Shown piece by piece: positions 61,539-64,000 of a DNA stretch of 64,000 bases; positions within the stretch are counted from its first letter, which is position 1; each line of letters begins with the position of its first letter. The translations under genes were made by a program, and so were the position numbers. Below the pieces are notes generated by a model, which was not told the origin of the DNA, ran no database searches, and saw nothing but the letters and a program-made list of their open reading frames with translations. Origin of the DNA: Flavobacterium sp. Root420 (GTDB taxonomy: Bacteria; Bacteroidota; Bacteroidia; Flavobacteriales; Flavobacteriaceae); the NCBI RefSeq assembly GCF_001427905.1, contig NZ_LMEF01000029.1, forward strand, positions 124,001 to 188,000, read 5' to 3'.

Positions 61539-64000
61539 TTAATTTTTCGTCATTATTCTTTCTTCATTATTGTCCTCATTAGCCTCATTTTTTCTCAAAT
61601 GCTCTTCCATATATGATTTTGGGCACATACCGTAAAATTGCTTAAAGCTTGTTGAAAATTTAGAAATATTAGAAAATCCTACTAAATAGGCAACCTCAGA
61701 AATATTAGTTTGTTTGGAAGCCAATAATTCCCCGGCTTGTTTGAGTCTGACATTTCGAATCAGATCTCTTGAAGACTGATTCGTAAGTTCCTTTAATTTT
61801 CTGTGCAGATGTACACGGCTGATTCCAATCTCAGAGGCGATCATTTCTACATTCAGTTCAGGGTTGCTTAGATTGTTATTTATAAAATTCATTATTTTCA
61901 AAATCAGCTTCTCATCGGCTGATTCCATTTTGATTTTCTTTATTTTATCCTCTTGGCCCTGATTACCGCTAAAGTTGTTTTTCAATAAATCTCTTGTCTT
62001 AATAAGATTCACAACCGTTTTTTTCAATATTTCCATATTAAAAGGTTTAGTAATATAGGCATCAGCACCGATATCAAGACCTTCAAGCTGGTTATTATTG
62101 TGCGATTGTGCTGTCAGCAGTATAACGGGAATGTGATTGATATTTATATTTTTTTTGACTTTTCGGCAAAATGTAATACCGTCCATTATCGGCATTTTAA
62201 CGTCACTGATAATAAGATCCAACGGCTCTTTTAGAACGAGTTCCAAAGCTTCTTTTCCATTAGAACTGGTAAGGACCTTGTAATGAGTGGCTAATTCTTT
62301 AAAAATATACTCCCTGATTTCTTCATTATCATCAACAACCAAAATTTTTCTTTTACCAGTTGTCCCCGAGCTAACATATTCCTGAGGTTTTTCTAATGCA
62401 GTAGGGGGTATGCCGGATTGAAAATCACGGGTGTCTGTTTCCTGATTTTTATCTTCTAAATCATCTTTTACCTGATCGTTTCCTATTGGTATGCTAATAA
62501 TAAAGCGGCAGCCGGAATTATCAGGATTATTTTCGACAGTTATTGTTCCATTATGAAGTTCAACAATCGATCTTGTTAAGTGCAGACCTATACCGGTTCC
62601 CTCATGATGTTGTTTTTTGCCATTTTTGGCCTGATAAAATCGGTCAAATATTTTGGCTCTGTCTTTCTCATGTATGCCGGTTCCATTATCAGAAATAGTC
62701 ACGGTAAATGTTGATAATGATTTACTGTGGAGATGAGGTATAGTATTTTCTGCAATAAAAATATCAATTCTTCCATCATTATGTACAAACTTAACAGCGT
62801 TGGAAATTACATTTTGAATTATTCTGTCAAAATACTTTGGATCAACCCACCCGTACAATTGTGGTTTTTTATGATGCAATTCTAACTGGATATTTTTTTC
62901 CTGAATTGGTTCTTCAAATAAAAGGCTGAGTTCCCGGATAGAGGCTATAATGTCTGTTTTTTTTAAGTTTAAAAAAACCTGCCCCTGATCAATTTTTCGT
63001 ACATCCATAACCTGATTCACAAGCTGTAGGATTTTCTCTGAATTGCGGTACATGACCTGATACCATTTCTGTCTTGCAATGTCGGGATCTGAATTCATTA
63101 ATTTCAGCAAAGGATTAATAACCAGTGATATCGGGGATTTTATGTCATGCGAAATATTAGTTAAAAACTGCAATTTTGCCTCATTTATCTGCTTGTTTTG
63201 TAGATGTTCCTGAATTTTCTTCTGCGTTAATTTTCTTTGTTTAAGCTGCACCGAAACAAAATACACAATCGCTATAAAAAGTACCCAATACAAACATTTT
63301 AACCAAAATGAAAAGTACCAAACCGGATGTATTGTAATAATGAGAGGGCGTACACTGGTATATTTGCCGTAGAGTTCTGCTTTGACTTTAAAATTATAGG
63401 TACCTGGTTCCAGATTGTCAAATGTAACTGTATTAACACCCTGCTGTAATTTGTTCCATTTGTTTTGCTCAAGAGAATAAAAATAAGTGATATGCTGCTG
63501 ATTGGTAAAATCCAGGGTAGAAAATTCAATACTGAATGAATTGTCATCATGGCTTAAATCTACCGAACTGGCATCTATAAGAGCACTATTGACAATTTCA
63601 AACTGATCAGATTTCATTCCTTTTTTAACAGATTTATCCTGTATATAAAAACCAGTGATATACACATTGGAGCTCTTGGCATTATAGGTTATTTTTTCGG
63701 GATTGAAATACGTAATACCCTTCATTCCTCCAAAAATAACGGTACCGTTTTTATCTGTAAATGAAGCGTTTTTACTGAATTCATTCCCTTGCAGCCCATC
63801 GTTAAAATAAAAATTGGAAAATTTTTTGCTTTTTGAATTGAATTTGGAGATGCCGTGATTGGTGCTCATCCACAGATTATTATTTTTATCCCTTTCTATG
63901 GCACATATGATGTTACTCGGTAAATTATTATCAGTTGTATAAGTCACTGTATTTTTCCCATCTTTTGGCTGATAAATTAGGCCTTCCGATGTTCCAATCC
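61539..64000 (-). CDS. hybrid two-component system regulator (HTCS), C-terminal part; runs off right edge
   Basis: The frame is open past a GTG at 63947 to the window end (reading IGTSEGLIYQPKDGKNTVTY), so the start is outside. Visible order: beta-propeller repeats (NNLWMSTNHGISKFN), Y_Y_Y domain, one membrane span (WYFSFWLKCLYWVLFIAIVYF region), HisKA with ISHDIKSPISLV, HATPase (NVISNAVKFV, DNGTGIH, GTGIGLHLT), receiver domain with DDNEEIREY and the phosphate acceptor in IISDVKMP, and an AraC-type helix-turn-helix (EIGISRVHLHRKLKEL, VGFSNISKFSTSFKQFYG). HTCS proteins sense oligosaccharides in the periplasm and turn on the neighbouring locus, so xylan fragments are the likely signal. Confidence 0.92.
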   Translation of the reverse strand, partial: IGTSEGLIYQPKDGKNTVTYTTDNNLPSNIICAIERDKNNNLWMSTNHGISKFNSKSKKFSNFYFNDGLQGNEFSKNASFTDKNGTVIFGGMKGITYFNPEKITYNAKSSNVYITGFYIQDKSVKKGMKSDQFEIVNSALIDASSVDLSHDDNSFSIEFSTLDFTNQQHITYFYSLEQNKWNKLQQGVNTVTFDNLEPGTYNFKVKAELYGKYTSVRPLIITIHPVWYFSFWLKCLYWVLFIAIVYFVSVQLKQRKLTQKKIQEHLQNKQINEAKLQFLTNISHDIKSPISLVINPLLKLMNSDPDIARQKWYQVMYRNSEKILQLVNQVMDVRKIDQGQVFLNLKKTDIIASIRELSLLFEEPIQEKNIQLELHHKKPQLYGWVDPKYFDRIIQNVISNAVKFVHNDGRIDIFIAENTIPHLHSKSLSTFTVTISDNGTGIHEKDRAKIFDRFYQAKNGKKQHHEGTGIGLHLTRSIVELHNGTITVENNPDNSGCRFIISIPIGNDQVKDDLEDKNQETDTRDFQSGIPPTALEKPQEYVSSGTTGKRKILVVDDNEEIREYIFKELATHYKVLTSSNGKEALELVLKEPLDLIISDVKMPIMDGITFCRKVKKNININHIPVILLTAQSHNNNQLEGLDIGADAYITKPFNMEILKKTVVNLIKTRDLLKNNFSGNQGQEDKIKKIKMESADEKLILKIMNFINNNLSNPELNVEMIASEIGISRVHLHRKLKELTNQSSRDLIRNVRLKQAGELLASKQTNISEVAYLVGFSNISKFSTSFKQFYGMCPKSYMEEHLRKNEANEDNNEERIMTKN

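Overview
The window looks like a chromosomal segment of a Flavobacterium-type member of the Bacteroidota. The signs are low GC, SusC/SusD pairs, type IX secretion (T9SS) C-terminal sorting domains, a hybrid two-component regulator, almost no Shine-Dalgarno sequences and a few TTTG / TAnnTTTG promoters. No rRNA, complete tRNA or CRISPR array was seen.

Region 1 (1-13.5 kb) is the downstream part of an exopolysaccharide/capsule locus. It holds GT4 and GT2 glycosyltransferases, an O-acyltransferase, a WcaF-like acetyltransferase, a sugar epimerase, a VanZ-like membrane protein, a WcaJ-type initiating sugar transferase, a Wza-type export lipoprotein, a BY-type tyrosine autokinase and a phosphohexomutase, then a CpsB/YwqE-type phosphatase on the other strand. 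Flippase and polymerase are not in the window and probably lie upstream.

Region 2 (13.9-22 kb) is accessory DNA: an M13 peptidase lipoprotein, a truncated haemoglobin, two alpha/beta hydrolases and an alginate-lyase-like lipoprotein. Between them lie broken pieces: an AbiEii-like toxin frameshifted at an (ATTT)4 tract, an epoxide-hydrolase tail and an IS6-like transposase tail.

Region 3 (22.3-37 kb) is the most striking. Two related outer-membrane barrel genes, a T9SS-exported protein and a 3301-residue SpvB/FG-GAP/RHS polymorphic toxin lie in one direction. The toxin ends in a putative PD-(D/E)XK nuclease domain, and one base after its stop comes a small gene that is the obvious candidate immunity gene.

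Region 4 (37-48.5 kb) is a decayed accessory zone with a tandem duplicated pair of secreted 'GINTTDPRTTLDVNG' proteins, a GH5 glycanase with a ricin-type domain and T9SS signal, a NTR/TIMP-like protein and a broken TPR lipoprotein gene. Two repeat families run through regions 2 and 4. One is an approximately 130-150 bp imperfect inverted repeat, attC-like in layout, at the ends of small accessory genes. The other is a hairpin attached to the 3' end of a tRNA read on the minus strand, which resembles scars of tRNA-targeting integration.

Region 5 (48.6-64 kb) is a xylan utilisation locus in the xusA-B-C-D-E-xyn10 order, facing a hybrid two-component regulator that runs off the right edge.
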